A stretch of DNA of 56,821 bases, from positions 1 through 56,821 of the forward strand of contig NZ_JACMOO010000174.1 of the NCBI RefSeq assembly GCF_014377975.1, read 5' to 3'. Within the stretch, counting starts at the first letter, position 1, and the number at the start of each line of letters is the position of its first letter. The notes under the pieces are model-generated. The model did not search any database. It had not been told where the DNA came from and saw only the letters and a list, made by a program, of their open reading frames with translations. Positions 7,632-17,306 of the stretch are shown in pieces. Source of the stretch: Ferruginibacter sp. (lineage in GTDB: Bacteria > Bacteroidota > Bacteroidia > Chitinophagales > Chitinophagaceae). The translations under genes were made by a program, and so were the position numbers.

Positions 7632-7901
7632 TTATTTTGGAATTTCATCCTCATCCTCTTTAATTCCTGTTTTTGGTATGGGTAATTTTCCGCGCTTGTA
7701 TATGATTAGCCCGTTTAAAAAATTGCGTAATACCTGGTCACCAGCCTCAATATATCCAGGATGATCTTCGTTTCTAAAAAGGTCGCCCAATGCTCCTTTT
7801 GTAATTTCGAAATCTACCAGCGAAAGTATTTCAATAATGTCATCATTGCGCAGTGAAAGTGCTACCCTTAATTTTTTTAGTATATCGTTATTGGTCATCA
7901 T
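7632..7901 (-). CDS. DUF1456 (YehS-like) protein, single repeat
   Basis: 89 residues, starting at tandem ATG codons. The sequence follows the DUF1456 pattern: NNDILKKLRVALSLRNDDIIEILSL, FEITKGALGDLFRNEDHPGY and FLNGLIIYKRGK. Proteins of this family such as E. coli YehS usually carry two such repeats (about 150 residues). Here only one repeat is present, with a short acidic tail (IKEDEDEIPK). Function of the family is not established. The gene begins 46 bp after the RND pump gene on the same strand and may be read through from the efflux operon. Confidence 0.75.
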   Translation of the reverse strand: MMTNNDILKKLRVALSLRNDDIIEILSLVDFEITKGALGDLFRNEDHPGYIEAGDQVLRNFLNGLIIYKRGKLPIPKTGIKEDEDEIPK

Positions 7902-7947
7902 ACAAATTCATTTTTAAATCATTAAAAACAGCATTTAGAAAAGTACA

Positions 7948-10900
7948 TTACCCAACATTGTTTTCAAATATTGTTTTGTCAACACTGTCCTCATCTTCTT
8001 TTTCTTTACTTAATTTATTTAGCTTTTTTCCATAAGATAATTTGGTGATCAGCACAAATAAAACCGGCACTACAAAGATAGCCAGCGTAGTGGCAGCCAG
8101 CATTCCACCAAATACTGTCCAGCCAATTGTTTTGCGAGATTCTGCTGCGGCACCGCTTGCAAAAGCTAGTGGCAATACCCCTAAAATAAAAGCAAACGAC
8201 GTCATAACGATTGGGCGTAAACGCAATCGCACCGCCTGTAATGTTGCGTGAACAATGTCAACGCCGCGATCTACCCTTTCTTTAGCAAACTCAACTATCA
8301 GAATTGCATTTTTTGCGGCAAGTCCAATCAATGTTATCAATCCAATCTGGGCATATACATTATTGGAAATTTTTGGCAATAACATTAATGTAAGGATAGA
8401 TCCAAAAGCGCCGATTGGTACAGCGAACAATACAGAAAATGGTACTGACCAGCTTTCATATAATGCAGCAAGAAACAGAAATACAAAGATTATTGAAATA
8501 CTAAAGATGGTTATTGTACTGCTGCCTGCTTTTATTTCCTCCCGGCTAAGGCCACTAAATTCAAATCCATAACCCGCTGGCAATTTTTTAGCTTCTTCTT
8601 TTAAAGCATCAATTGCCTGGCCACTGCTAAAACCGGGTTTGGGCGATCCGTTGATTTCTATTGACCGGTAAATATTATAATGCGTAATCAACGAAGGACT
8701 TTCTGTTACCCTGGAAATAACAAGGGAACTGAGTGGAATCATTCCACCCTGGCTATTGCGTACATAGTACTTTCCCAATTCACTTATGGACGACCTGTAC
8801 GTACTGTCTGCCTGTGCTACCACTCTAAAATTTCGTCCGTATAAATTAAAATCATTTACATAGCTGCTTCCCAGCAATGTTGACATGGTGCTATAAACAT
8901 CTGCAACATTTACTCCCAAAAGCTTTGCTTTTGTCCTATCAACATCTACCTGGTAGCTGGGGGTATGGGTAGTGAAAAAAGTATAGGCCCGGCCTATTTC
9001 CGGACGTTTATTTACATCTGCTAAGAACTTTCTTGCTACCTTTTCAAATTGCTGAATATTATCAGTACTGGTAGTTTGCTGTAATTCAAAAGTAAACCCC
9101 GAAGTAGCGCCCAATCCTGGAATTGCGGGCGGAGCTATCGCCAATATCCTGGCCTCTTTAAGATCGCTTGTACGTTGCTGTATTGCATCAATAATGCTTT
9201 GCAGTTGTAGCTCTTTTGTTTTTCGGTCATCCCACGGTTTAAGATTTACAAAGATGGTTCCTACATTGGATTTAAAAGAAAAACTGATAACATTTAAACC
9301 AGCCAGGCCCCCTGCTGTTTTTACACCCGGTATGGCGGAAACTCTTTGCATTATCGTTAACAACATTTCTTTACTTCTGTTAGTAGAAGTAGCTTCGGGC
9401 ATTTCGTAGGTAACATACAACCGGCCTTCATCTTCACTAGGTATAAAGCCGGTGGGTTTACTTTTAAATAAAAAAAACAGTCCCACAAATAAACATACCA
9501 GCATTATTAAAACAAATGGTGTAGCCTTTATCCATTTACCTACGCCTGATGTATAAGAACTGGTTATTTTACCGAAACCTTTATTAAACCATGCAAAGAA
9601 TTTTTCTACCCAATTTTTTTTAGCCGCTTCATCCTTGGATCGCTTTAGCATAATGGAACACAAGGCAGGTGTAAGTGATAAGGCAACAAAGGCTGAAATA
9701 ATTACAGATATTGCAATGGTAATAGCAAACTGCTGGTAAAGACGGCCCACAATACCAGGTATAAAGCCTACAGGAACAAACACCGCAGCGAGTATTAGTG
9801 CAATGGCTATAACCGGTCCGGATATATCTTTCATTGCCTTCCGCGTGGCCTCTTTGGCAGAGATTTTTTCATGATCCATATAATGCTGCACTGCTTCTAC
9901 CACCACAATAGCATCATCTACCACTATACCAATTGCCAGTACAAATGCAAACAGCGTTAAGGTGTTAATGGTAAAACCAAATGGTATAAAGAAAATAAAT
10001 GTACCAATCAATGAAACCGGTATTGCCAATAGAGGAATTAAAGTTGCCCGCCAGTTTTGCAGAAAAAGAAATACAACCAATGTTACCAAACCGAGAGCTT
10101 CTACCAACGTATGCAACACTTCACTGATGGATACTTTAACAACAGAAACAGTTTCAACCGGCATGCTGTAATCAATGTCTTTTGGAAATGTTTTTTTCAA
10201 CTCTGTCAATGCCTTATTAATTCCTTCATAGGTTTCCAATACATTGGCGCCCGGTGCCTGGTATATCAATATAAATGCGGCTGGTTTTCCATCAACATAG
10301 GCGTTACTGCCGTAATCAAATTTTCCCAGTTCTACTCTGGCAACATCTTTTAAATAAACCACCGTACCAGTTGCGGGTACAGTGCGTACTATAATATTGT
10401 CAAACTGATCTTTGGTATTGATGCGGCTGTTGGTTAAAACGCTGTATTCAAAACTTTGCACCGATGGCTGTGGGTTTCCGCCAATTGTGCCGGCAGCTAC
10501 CTGCAAATTTTGTTCAGTTAAAGCAGCCAGAATATCAGAAGTAGTCATGCCAAGGTTGGCTAATTTTTCGGGGCTTAACCAAATACGCATACCAAAATCA
10601 TCCGCTCTGGAAACGATATCTCCTACTCCTTTTACCCGCTGCAATGCATCTTTTAAATAGATGTTGGCATAGTTGCCTATAAATGTAGCATCATGTGTTC
10701 CATTGGGTGAATAAAGGGCCAATACTACCATGAAACTTGGAACACGTTTACGAACGGTAAGGCCCAAACGCTTTACAGCATCGGGTAAGGTTGGCTGGGC
10801 AATGCTAACACGGTTTTGTACATCCAGTGCCGCAATATTTACATCAGTACCCAATTCAAAATTTACATTAATACTACTTTGCCCGCTACTGCTGCTGTTG

Positions 10901-11142
10901 CTTGAAATATAGGTCATACCTGGCGTACCGTTTACCTGTGTTTCAATAGCAGTGGTAGTAGTTTGTTCTACTGTTTCTGCATCAGCTCCTATAAAGTTCC
11001 CCGATATGGAAACTGTTGGGGGGGTAATATCGGGGTATTGGGCAACCGGTAAATTTGTCATGGCGATAATGCCCACCAGCACAATTACAACGGATATCAC
11101 AATGGCTGTTACCGGCCTTCTTATAAAAGTTTCTGCTATCAT
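7948..11142 (-). CDS. RND efflux pump inner-membrane transporter (HAE1/AcrB family)
   Basis: 1064 residues, full length. The standard RND layout is visible: TM1 (about 10-28, VTAIVISVVIVLVGIIAM), a large periplasmic porter domain, TM2-6 with the proton-relay Asp pair in GIVVDDAIVVVEA (about residue 400), a second periplasmic domain, TM8-12 (GLAAKNAILIVEFAKE), and a charged cytoplasmic tail. It exports hydrophobic drugs, detergents or solvents from periplasm and inner membrane, driven by protons, as a trimer with the adaptor and outer-membrane channel encoded just upstream. Gap to the adaptor gene is about 100 bp. The actual substrates are not readable from sequence. Confidence 0.96.
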   Translation of the reverse strand: MIAETFIRRPVTAIVISVVIVLVGIIAMTNLPVAQYPDITPPTVSISGNFIGADAETVEQTTTTAIETQVNGTPGMTYISSNSSSSGQSSINVNFELGTDVNIAALDVQNRVSIAQPTLPDAVKRLGLTVRKRVPSFMVVLALYSPNGTHDATFIGNYANIYLKDALQRVKGVGDIVSRADDFGMRIWLSPEKLANLGMTTSDILAALTEQNLQVAAGTIGGNPQPSVQSFEYSVLTNSRINTKDQFDNIIVRTVPATGTVVYLKDVARVELGKFDYGSNAYVDGKPAAFILIYQAPGANVLETYEGINKALTELKKTFPKDIDYSMPVETVSVVKVSISEVLHTLVEALGLVTLVVFLFLQNWRATLIPLLAIPVSLIGTFIFFIPFGFTINTLTLFAFVLAIGIVVDDAIVVVEAVQHYMDHEKISAKEATRKAMKDISGPVIAIALILAAVFVPVGFIPGIVGRLYQQFAITIAISVIISAFVALSLTPALCSIMLKRSKDEAAKKNWVEKFFAWFNKGFGKITSSYTSGVGKWIKATPFVLIMLVCLFVGLFFLFKSKPTGFIPSEDEGRLYVTYEMPEATSTNRSKEMLLTIMQRVSAIPGVKTAGGLAGLNVISFSFKSNVGTIFVNLKPWDDRKTKELQLQSIIDAIQQRTSDLKEARILAIAPPAIPGLGATSGFTFELQQTTSTDNIQQFEKVARKFLADVNKRPEIGRAYTFFTTHTPSYQVDVDRTKAKLLGVNVADVYSTMSTLLGSSYVNDFNLYGRNFRVVAQADSTYRSSISELGKYYVRNSQGGMIPLSSLVISRVTESPSLITHYNIYRSIEINGSPKPGFSSGQAIDALKEEAKKLPAGYGFEFSGLSREEIKAGSSTITIFSISIIFVFLFLAALYESWSVPFSVLFAVPIGAFGSILTLMLLPKISNNVYAQIGLITLIGLAAKNAILIVEFAKERVDRGVDIVHATLQAVRLRLRPIVMTSFAFILGVLPLAFASGAAAESRKTIGWTVFGGMLAATTLAIFVVPVLFVLITKLSYGKKLNKLSKEKEDEDSVDKTIFENNVG

Positions 11143-11244
11143 TATATTATTATTTAACCCGTACTACGGTATTAATTTTATGCCGTTAATTATAGATTTT
11201 ATTTCAGCTCCATGCTAACCGGTTGCATATCGAAATATTAAACA

Positions 11245-12384
11245 TTATTTTTTTGCTTCAGTTGTAGCCGGTTTTGCCGGTGTAGTATTAATGGCAGAAC
11301 CTTCCCGTAAATTCTGAACGCCTTCCACCACAACCTGTTCTCCATCTTTTAATCCATCTTCTATAATCACATTCGTACCTATCTGTTTGCCTACGGATAT
11401 TTTGCGTTGCGATACTTTGTTACTATCGTTCGGAACATACACAAAAAATTCTCCCAGTTGCTCAGTTACTGCCTTATATGGAATTATTAAGGCCTGGGCA
11501 GATGAATTGTTTTTTATCCGTATCGTTCCATTCATACCGGCTATCAGCAAATTTTTATTATTGGGAAAAATTAACCTTGCTTTTATGGTTCCTGTCTGTG
11601 CATTAACCGCCCTGTCGAGCAAAGAAATTTTACCTGGATAAGGATAAACGTCCTTCCCAAATGCCAATGAAAAAGTAGTATCTGCTGTTTTTCGCTTTTC
11701 ATTTAACAGCTTTGCAAAACGGTATATTTCTTTTTGATCCACATTAATATCAACTGCCAGTTCTTTATCAGATGATACCGAGTTGAGCAGCGTTTGACCA
11801 GCAGTTACAGCGGCACCAATTTTAACAGCGGAGATACCGATAACCCCATCAAAAGGTGCATATACTTTTGTATACTTAACATTGGTTTGTACAGCCTGAA
11901 TATTGGCACGGGAAGCATCTGTCTGTTTGCGAGCTACTTCTAATGCTGCATCGGCATTGTCAACCAGTTGCTTTGCCACCGCATCCATTTTATCCAGTTC
12001 ATGAAACCTGTTGGCATCTTTTTGTGCTTTATTTAAATTGGCCTCCTGCACTTTTAATCCGGCTACTGCCTGTTGATAATTGGCAGCGTACAATTGCCCA
12101 TCAATAGAATACAGCAACTGTCCTTTTTTAACCCTGTCACCATCTTTAAAATAAACACCTGAAATAAAACCACTTACCTGTGGCCGGAGATCTACCTGTT
12201 TAAGCGGACTAACAGTAGCAGGATATTCATCGTAATAAACAGCATCTGTCTTTAGTACGGGTTGCACTGTAACCTTTACTGGTGGCGGAACTGCAGTTGC
12301 AGTCTGCTCCTTTGTATCGTTACAGGCGGTTATAAAAAACAAGGCAGCAAAAGAGGTATATTTTAAAAGAAATTTTATGTACAT
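11245..12384 (-). CDS. RND efflux periplasmic adaptor lipoprotein (AcrA/MexA family)
   Basis: 379 residues. Lipoprotein signal with lipobox ITAC at about residues 18-21, so it is anchored to the inner membrane by a lipid. Family order is present: a barrel-sandwich half motif (QVSGFISGVYFKDGDRVKKG, about 68-87), an alpha-hairpin rich in Lys/Ala/Gln (about 100-165), the second lipoyl half (YAPFDGVIG), a beta-barrel and a membrane-proximal domain ending in a Pro/Ala/Thr-rich tail. It bridges pump and channel. It sits between the channel gene (37 bp upstream) and the pump gene, in one operon. Confidence 0.95.
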   Translation of the reverse strand: MYIKFLLKYTSFAALFFITACNDTKEQTATAVPPPVKVTVQPVLKTDAVYYDEYPATVSPLKQVDLRPQVSGFISGVYFKDGDRVKKGQLLYSIDGQLYAANYQQAVAGLKVQEANLNKAQKDANRFHELDKMDAVAKQLVDNADAALEVARKQTDASRANIQAVQTNVKYTKVYAPFDGVIGISAVKIGAAVTAGQTLLNSVSSDKELAVDINVDQKEIYRFAKLLNEKRKTADTTFSLAFGKDVYPYPGKISLLDRAVNAQTGTIKARLIFPNNKNLLIAGMNGTIRIKNNSSAQALIIPYKAVTEQLGEFFVYVPNDSNKVSQRKISVGKQIGTNVIIEDGLKDGEQVVVEGVQNLREGSAINTTPAKPATTEAKK

Positions 12385-12420
12385 ACAAATAGTATTTAAA
12401 TTTTATATCGGGTAGTTAAA

Positions 12421-13767
12421 TTAATAAACAATTTGTCCAAGCGCTTTTTGCACATCTATTTTACTAGCCAGTAATTGATATACAGAAGTGTAATAATTAA
12501 TTTCGGCTGTTCTTAAATCCGTTTCAGCAGTAATTACTTCCAGGTATGCTTTAATACCAGACCGGTATTGCAAACGGAGTATCTCGTATACATCTTTTGC
12601 CAGCACCAGGTTATCTTTTAAAGCCTTAAAATTTTCAAGATTACTTTTATAGTTTGCCAATGCCTGTGTATATGCATTATTCACAACGTTTTTAAAACTT
12701 ACTATGTCCAGGTTGTTTCTTTCTAATTCCAGCTCTGCAGCCTGTATTCCTGCTTTTCTTTTGCCTCCCTGAAAAATGGAAAATCCCAAAGTAAGTGCAG
12801 CATAAGAATTTGGAAAATTGTTATCATACAATTTGGAAAAATTATTGTTCTGGTATGAAAGATTGTAGGCACCGTTGAGAGATGCCGTTGGCAGGTAACT
12901 CCACTTATTATATTTCAAGTTGTACTGCAGCAATCTTCTTTGGGTTTCCAGTAATTTGTATTCAACTCTTGCAGCATAATTGGCTTTTTGCAAAGTATCC
13001 AGCAGGATCTCTTTTTCCATCTGCAGGCTATCGTACACAATATTTAAATTGGCTGATACCGGGTAGCCCATCAGTGTTTTAAGGGTTTCCATTTTTGCTT
13101 TTAATAACTCTTCATTGCTTCTTTTAGCAGCCATCGAATTATTTAATGCAATGGTAGCTCTTTTATAATCAATCTTATCGGCAATACCCGCGGTGTATTG
13201 ATTGTAGGCATCTTTTAAACTCTGCTCAATGCGTTGAATATTTGTTGTTGAAACCTTAATTTGTTGTTGGGTAGAAAGTACATCGTAAAAGGCTTTGGAA
13301 ACCTCTGCAGCCAGTTCAATTTTGTTGTTACTGGTAAGCTGCCTTGCCTGCAACCTGGCATCTGTTTTTGTACGGTTTGCCAGTAAAACATCTTTGTTAA
13401 AAAGAACCTGTGAAATTGAAAACAATCCGGCCGAAGTGTTATTAACACCCAGTTTTACCCGATTACCACCAATGACAGTAGTTTGTATAATAAAATTATG
13501 CTGCAGGTTGTAATTAAAATTGATCTGGGGATACCAATCAGCCAGTTTACTTTTAATAGTGGTTTCCAGTAATTGCTGATCTATCAACGACTGCTGTATT
13601 TGTGGCTGATGTACAATGGCGTAATCAACGGCACTCTTTAATGTTACTTCCTGCAACAAACTATCTTTTAACACAGATTGTGAAAACAGGAAAAAGGGAG
13701 ATAATAAGAAACCGACGCTGATGGAAAATTTTGCAGAAATACAATTATAAACTTTTAATCTATTCAT
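12421..13767 (-). CDS. Outer membrane efflux channel (TolC family)
   Basis: The start is placed at ATG 13767, giving 448 residues with a better signal peptide (N-terminal basic stretch, then FSISVGFLLSPFFLFSQ). An ATG at 13821 would add 18 residues and cannot be excluded. The mature protein has the duplicated TolC pattern: TLKSAVDYAIVHQPQIQ near the N-terminus, long helical stretches, and the second-half repeat with NNLDIVSFKNVVNNAYTQAL and GIKAYLEVITAETDLRTAEINYY. It trimerises into the outer-membrane beta-barrel and periplasmic tunnel of the tripartite pump. It is the first intact gene of the operon; a wrecked ArsR-like gene lies directly upstream. Confidence 0.93.
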   Translation of the reverse strand: MNRLKVYNCISAKFSISVGFLLSPFFLFSQSVLKDSLLQEVTLKSAVDYAIVHQPQIQQSLIDQQLLETTIKSKLADWYPQINFNYNLQHNFIIQTTVIGGNRVKLGVNNTSAGLFSISQVLFNKDVLLANRTKTDARLQARQLTSNNKIELAAEVSKAFYDVLSTQQQIKVSTTNIQRIEQSLKDAYNQYTAGIADKIDYKRATIALNNSMAAKRSNEELLKAKMETLKTLMGYPVSANLNIVYDSLQMEKEILLDTLQKANYAARVEYKLLETQRRLLQYNLKYNKWSYLPTASLNGAYNLSYQNNNFSKLYDNNFPNSYAALTLGFSIFQGGKRKAGIQAAELELERNNLDIVSFKNVVNNAYTQALANYKSNLENFKALKDNLVLAKDVYEILRLQYRSGIKAYLEVITAETDLRTAEINYYTSVYQLLASKIDVQKALGQIVY

Positions 13768-13909
13768 TTTCCAATTATTCTTTGTATTTGATGCAATTAG
13801 TAAATATATACTTCTATTCATTATGTAATAATTTTTAATACTGAACGGGCAATCAATATTGGCATCGATTTATCAGATGGGTAACCATCTTCAAAATTTC
13901 ATTATGCCT

Positions 13910-14213
13910 TAAATAAAGCAATTTTTTTTATATATTCTTTCCGCAAAGCAATGCTTATACTACTGCTGAAGGAACTTTTCTTTTTTTCGGTTTTTATAGT
14001 CCGGCTTCTGTAAGTATTTAAAGATGCTGATTTACCGTAGGCTGAGCCAGATTTATTACAAACATAATCTGAGACCTTTGAATGGCACCGTCGTTACCGG
14101 AAATTTCTGCCGGTATTTTTAAACGGATCATATCATTCAACGCTGTAGGTTTTTTATGTTAATGTTTTAATTCCCTCCTGCGACCCATTAATTGCTGCAA
14201 ATTTATCAATCAT
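13910..14213 (-). pseudogene. Decayed ArsR-type winged-helix regulator
   Basis: Minus-strand fragments in two frames. From ATG 14213: MIDKFAAINGSQEGIKTLT then stop. After a frameshift, from 14131: MIRLKIPAEISGNDGAIQRS, then LAQPTVNQHL, stop, ILTEAGL, stop. The last two pieces, read through the stop, give the ArsR DNA-recognition helix and wing entry, whose usual form is QPTVSQHLKxLxEAGLI. At least two in-frame stops and one frameshift inactivate it. It lies upstream of, and on the same strand as, the TolC-adaptor-pump operon, so it may have been that operon's repressor (inference). Confidence 0.65.
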
Positions 14214-14337
14214 TGGCCCGGCAAAGAAATTTAATTTAAATAGTAAAGATGCCAAAATAAACCATTCGGCAATTTAATATGTTATGATTGGTGATATTAT
14301 ACGGTTAGAAATAAAACAGGAATACCTGTTTACATTG

Positions 14338-14345
14338 TAAATTTG
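14338..14345 (+). promoter_or_regulatory. -7 box (TAAATTTG) of msrB
   Basis: TAAATTTG fits TAnnTTTG and is placed about 55 bp before the preferred msrB start at 14401. Confidence 0.45.
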
Positions 14346-14400
14346 CAACAACTTGTAACAGCTATTGATGGTGCATCATTCAAATAAAAATTTTATAAAA

Positions 14401-14766
14401 ATGGAATATAATAAGTTAACGAAAGAAGAAGAATATGTGATTGTTCATAAGGGTACCGAACGGCCGTTTACAGGGGAGTATGATAACAATAAGTCAACCG
14501 GCACTTATGTTTGTCGTAGGTGCAACACTCCTTTGTACAATTCAACAGATAAATTTGATTCCCATTGCGGCTGGCCTAGTTTTGATGATGAAATACCCGG
14601 CGCAGTAAAGCACTTGCCGGATACAGATGGCAGCAGAACGGAAATTGTGTGTGCCCATTGCGATGCTCACTTGGGTCATGTATTTACCGGTGAAAGGTTA
14701 ACCGCTAAAAATACCAGGCACTGTGTAAATTCTATTTCCTTAAAATTTATTCCGGCAGATAAATAA
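14401..14766 (+). CDS. msrB: Peptide-methionine (R)-S-oxide reductase MsrB
   Basis: 121 residues from ATG 14401 ([13 protein letters not shown]). Upstream in-frame starts at 14365 and 14368 would add an unconserved stretch. The enzyme reduces methionine-R-sulfoxide in proteins. Two CxxC zinc motifs are present (CRRC and CAHC), as are the HCGWPSF motif, the GHVF motif and the catalytic Cys in TRHCVNS near the C-terminus. There is no signal peptide, so it is cytosolic. Length is normal for a stand-alone MsrB. Single gene with a -7 box at 14338. Confidence 0.95.
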   Translation: MEYNKLTKEEEYVIVHKGTERPFTGEYDNNKSTGTYVCRRCNTPLYNSTDKFDSHCGWPSFDDEIPGAVKHLPDTDGSRTEIVCAHCDAHLGHVFTGERLTAKNTRHCVNSISLKFIPADK

Positions 14767-14968
14767 TCTATTTCATAATTTATAGAGTTCTCTGCAAATT
14801 TTCTTTAATTGAGTTATTGCAGAAAGGTAGCATTTGCATAAGCTTATACACCTCACTAATTAGGAAAAAACATAATAGTGAAGATATTTTTTTATGAAAA
14901 GTAACCAGGATAATTTAAACTATCACCTTAATACACGAATGCGCTAATTTTAATACAAAGATATTTTT

Positions 14969-16318
14969 ATGAAAAAAATGTTATTTCTTTTTCTCAGCGG
15001 ATGTTTTGTTCAACATACCATAGCACAGCAAATAATTGAAAGAGACGTTGAGATAGAACAGATGGTTAAAGAAGTATCCCCGGACTCGTTAAAAAATTAT
15101 ATTAAAACAATGGTAGCATTTGGCACCCGGAATACACTCAGTACACAGACTGATAACCGGCGTGGTATTGGTGCTGCCAGAAAGTGGGTGTTAAATAAGT
15201 TTACTGAATTTGCTAAAAAATCCAATGGGCGCCTGGTAGCTTTTATTGATACCACTACTCTTTCGCCGGATGGAAAAAGAGTAGATAGTGTTTTATTATT
15301 AGGCAATGTAGTAGCTACTTTAAAAGGTACAGATAGTGCTGATAAAAGAATATTTATTATCAGCGGGCATCTTGATAATATGCGTACCAATGTATTGGAT
15401 CGTACGGGTGATGCACCGGGTGCAAACGACGATGGCAGTGGTTGTGCAGCTGTATTGGAATGTGCCAGGATAATGTGCAAGCATTCATTTTCCGCCACAA
15501 TAATTTTTGTAACGGTAAGCGGCGAAGAGCAGGGTTTATTGGGCGCATATTTTATGGCAAACAAATTGAAAGCCCAACACCTGAATATTGAAGCTGTTTT
15601 AAACAATGATATTATGGGAAGCAATAATAGCAGCGAAACTAATATCATCAATAATACACAGGTACGGGTTTTTAGCGAAGGTTTACCTTTTTATAATTTA
15701 GAAAAAAATGCCAGTACTATTCGCCAGCTTGGGTTAGAGAATGATGGAATATCCCGGCAACTGGCAAGGTATGTAAAAGAAATTGGGGAGCGGTATGTGG
15801 ACAATTTACAGGTAGTAATGGTATACCGCAATGACCGTTTTTTACGGGGAGGAGATCATACGCCTTATGTAGAAAATGGTTTTGCCGCAGTAAGGATTAC
15901 AGAAATGAATGAAAATTATACCCGGCAACACCAGGATGTACGGAAGGAAAACGGTATTGAATATGGTGATATACTGGAGCACATCGACTTTGAATACCTG
16001 CGTAAAAATACAGCTCTCAACCTGTGCAACCTGGCTAATCTTTCCAAAGCCCCGGCTATGCCTGAAGCTGTGAAAATTGATGTAAAAAGGTTAGGCAATA
16101 CAACCAACCTTAATTGGCATGCACCCAAAACAGGTAAGGTAAAAGGATACTATATTATGATGCGTGAAACCACCAGTGCTTTCTGGCAAAAGAAATTTTT
16201 TACCCCGCAGTTACAAATAATTTTACCCTATTCGAAAGATAATTATTTTTTTGCAGTTCAGGCTGTGGGAGAAAATGGAAACGAAAGTTTACCGGTTATT
16301 CCCGAAGTTAGCCGGTAA
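14969..16318 (+). CDS. Secreted M28-family zinc metallopeptidase
   Basis: 449 residues. Signal peptide 1-19 (ends in TIAQ). The M28 metal ligands are in order: His134 in SGHLDN, Asp154 in GANDDGSG, Glu186-Glu187 in SGEEQGL (catalytic base and ligand), Asp214 in NNDIMG and His297 in GGDHTPY. The family members are aminopeptidases or dipeptidases with two zinc ions. The C-terminal part (about 358-449), starting KIDVKRLGNTTNLNWHAP, looks like a fibronectin type III domain, probably for substrate or wall contact. No sorting domain is visible. Single gene, complete. Confidence 0.92.
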   Translation: MKKMLFLFLSGCFVQHTIAQQIIERDVEIEQMVKEVSPDSLKNYIKTMVAFGTRNTLSTQTDNRRGIGAARKWVLNKFTEFAKKSNGRLVAFIDTTTLSPDGKRVDSVLLLGNVVATLKGTDSADKRIFIISGHLDNMRTNVLDRTGDAPGANDDGSGCAAVLECARIMCKHSFSATIIFVTVSGEEQGLLGAYFMANKLKAQHLNIEAVLNNDIMGSNNSSETNIINNTQVRVFSEGLPFYNLEKNASTIRQLGLENDGISRQLARYVKEIGERYVDNLQVVMVYRNDRFLRGGDHTPYVENGFAAVRITEMNENYTRQHQDVRKENGIEYGDILEHIDFEYLRKNTALNLCNLANLSKAPAMPEAVKIDVKRLGNTTNLNWHAPKTGKVKGYYIMMRETTSAFWQKKFFTPQLQIILPYSKDNYFFAVQAVGENGNESLPVIPEVSR

Positions 16319-16798
16319 TATTAAATGTATTTTTCAATGCAGGAATTGTCGTAAATCCGTATAATTTATTTTAAAAGATATTACTGCTTTCAAAATGATG
16401 TCATTAGAAGATTTACTAAAAAATACCGCCTTTTTGAATTTAATGATGCCATTTTTACACCCGTGATTACCGTTTGCGTATTTAAAGCTTCCAGTTGCTA
16501 AAACAATAAAATATTTAATCTGAAAGATATTATTTTTAGCAATCAATCAGTAGTTAAATCAATCATACTAAAAATATTAAAAATTTTTAAGGCTTTTCAA
16601 AAGTTTCAAGGAGTATTAAGAGAAAAAAACAGAGCCGGATTTTTATCCGGCTCCTTTTATTTTGCAGATTACATCCTCGTCAAAATTGCGCAGCATTACC
16701 AATTCCCATACGTAACCCGCAACAAAGCATCGATGTATAATTACTGTATATGCTCCATTTTTTATTAATTTATTATGACTTTTGAAATAAATTCAACA
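16319..16798. other. Intergenic region with a terminator
   Basis: About 480 bp without a convincing gene. The only clear structure is the hairpin at 16632-16662. On the minus strand a short run ending IDALLRVTYGNW then stop (about 16700-16740) resembles the last residues of a protein, but no gene precedes it. Confidence 0.4.
16632..16662. terminator. Strong intrinsic terminator
   Basis: GAGCCGGAT (16632-16640), loop TTTT, ATCCGGCTC (16645-16653), then CTTTTATTTT on the right and an A-run on the left, so it could act in both directions. It lies 314 bp after the M28 gene. Confidence 0.8.
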
Positions 16799-17224
16799 AT
16801 GAAAAAAATTCTTCTGCTTTTTTTAGTTTCACAGATAAATACTTTTGTAAATGCACAACCGATTTCAGGTAAGACTGAAAAATACGATGTGGTGGTCTCG
16901 TTCGGCAGTATCTGTTGCGGAACCGTTTCTGATGATTTTTTGGTGGATTTTATTAAGCAGGTTGATTGTAAAAACAAAGTTACCATTCAGGCTTGGCAGT
17001 TAGGTGGGTGTGGCAGAGAAGGCGAATTTAAAATTTTATTTTTACTGAATAAATTAAATCCATCAGATAAAAAGAAATTAATAACCGGGTTAAAAAAGTT
17101 AGTACCTGAGCAAAATAATAAAAACAAAAAAGCCAAAGCAAGCAGCGGCCCTATAAATCTCGATTTTGATTTTCCGGCAAAGCAACTGGAAAACTGCAGC
17201 GGGCAATTAACCAAATGGAATTGA
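16799..17224 (+). CDS. Small secreted protein of unknown function
   Basis: 141 residues from ATG 16799; an ATG eight codons earlier is less likely because the later one gives a clean signal peptide (residues 1-20, ending in FVNAQ). The mature protein starts with a beta-strand segment (KYDVVVSFGSICCGTVSDDF) holding a Cys-Cys pair. It continues with a helix-strand portion (FIKQVDCKNKVTIQAWQLGGCG), a Lys/Asn-rich spacer, and a final Cys (QLENCSGQL). Five cysteines in a short periplasmic protein suggest disulfides. Family not recognised. Neighbours give no clue. Confidence 0.6.
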   Translation: MKKILLLFLVSQINTFVNAQPISGKTEKYDVVVSFGSICCGTVSDDFLVDFIKQVDCKNKVTIQAWQLGGCGREGEFKILFLLNKLNPSDKKKLITGLKKLVPEQNNKNKKAKASSGPINLDFDFPAKQLENCSGQLTKWN

Positions 17225-17306
17225 ATACCAATAACAAATTTTTATAACTGCGATTATCAAAAATTAATGATTTGTTTTGCAAGTTTTGCCTGCATTGAAG
17301 TAAGTT

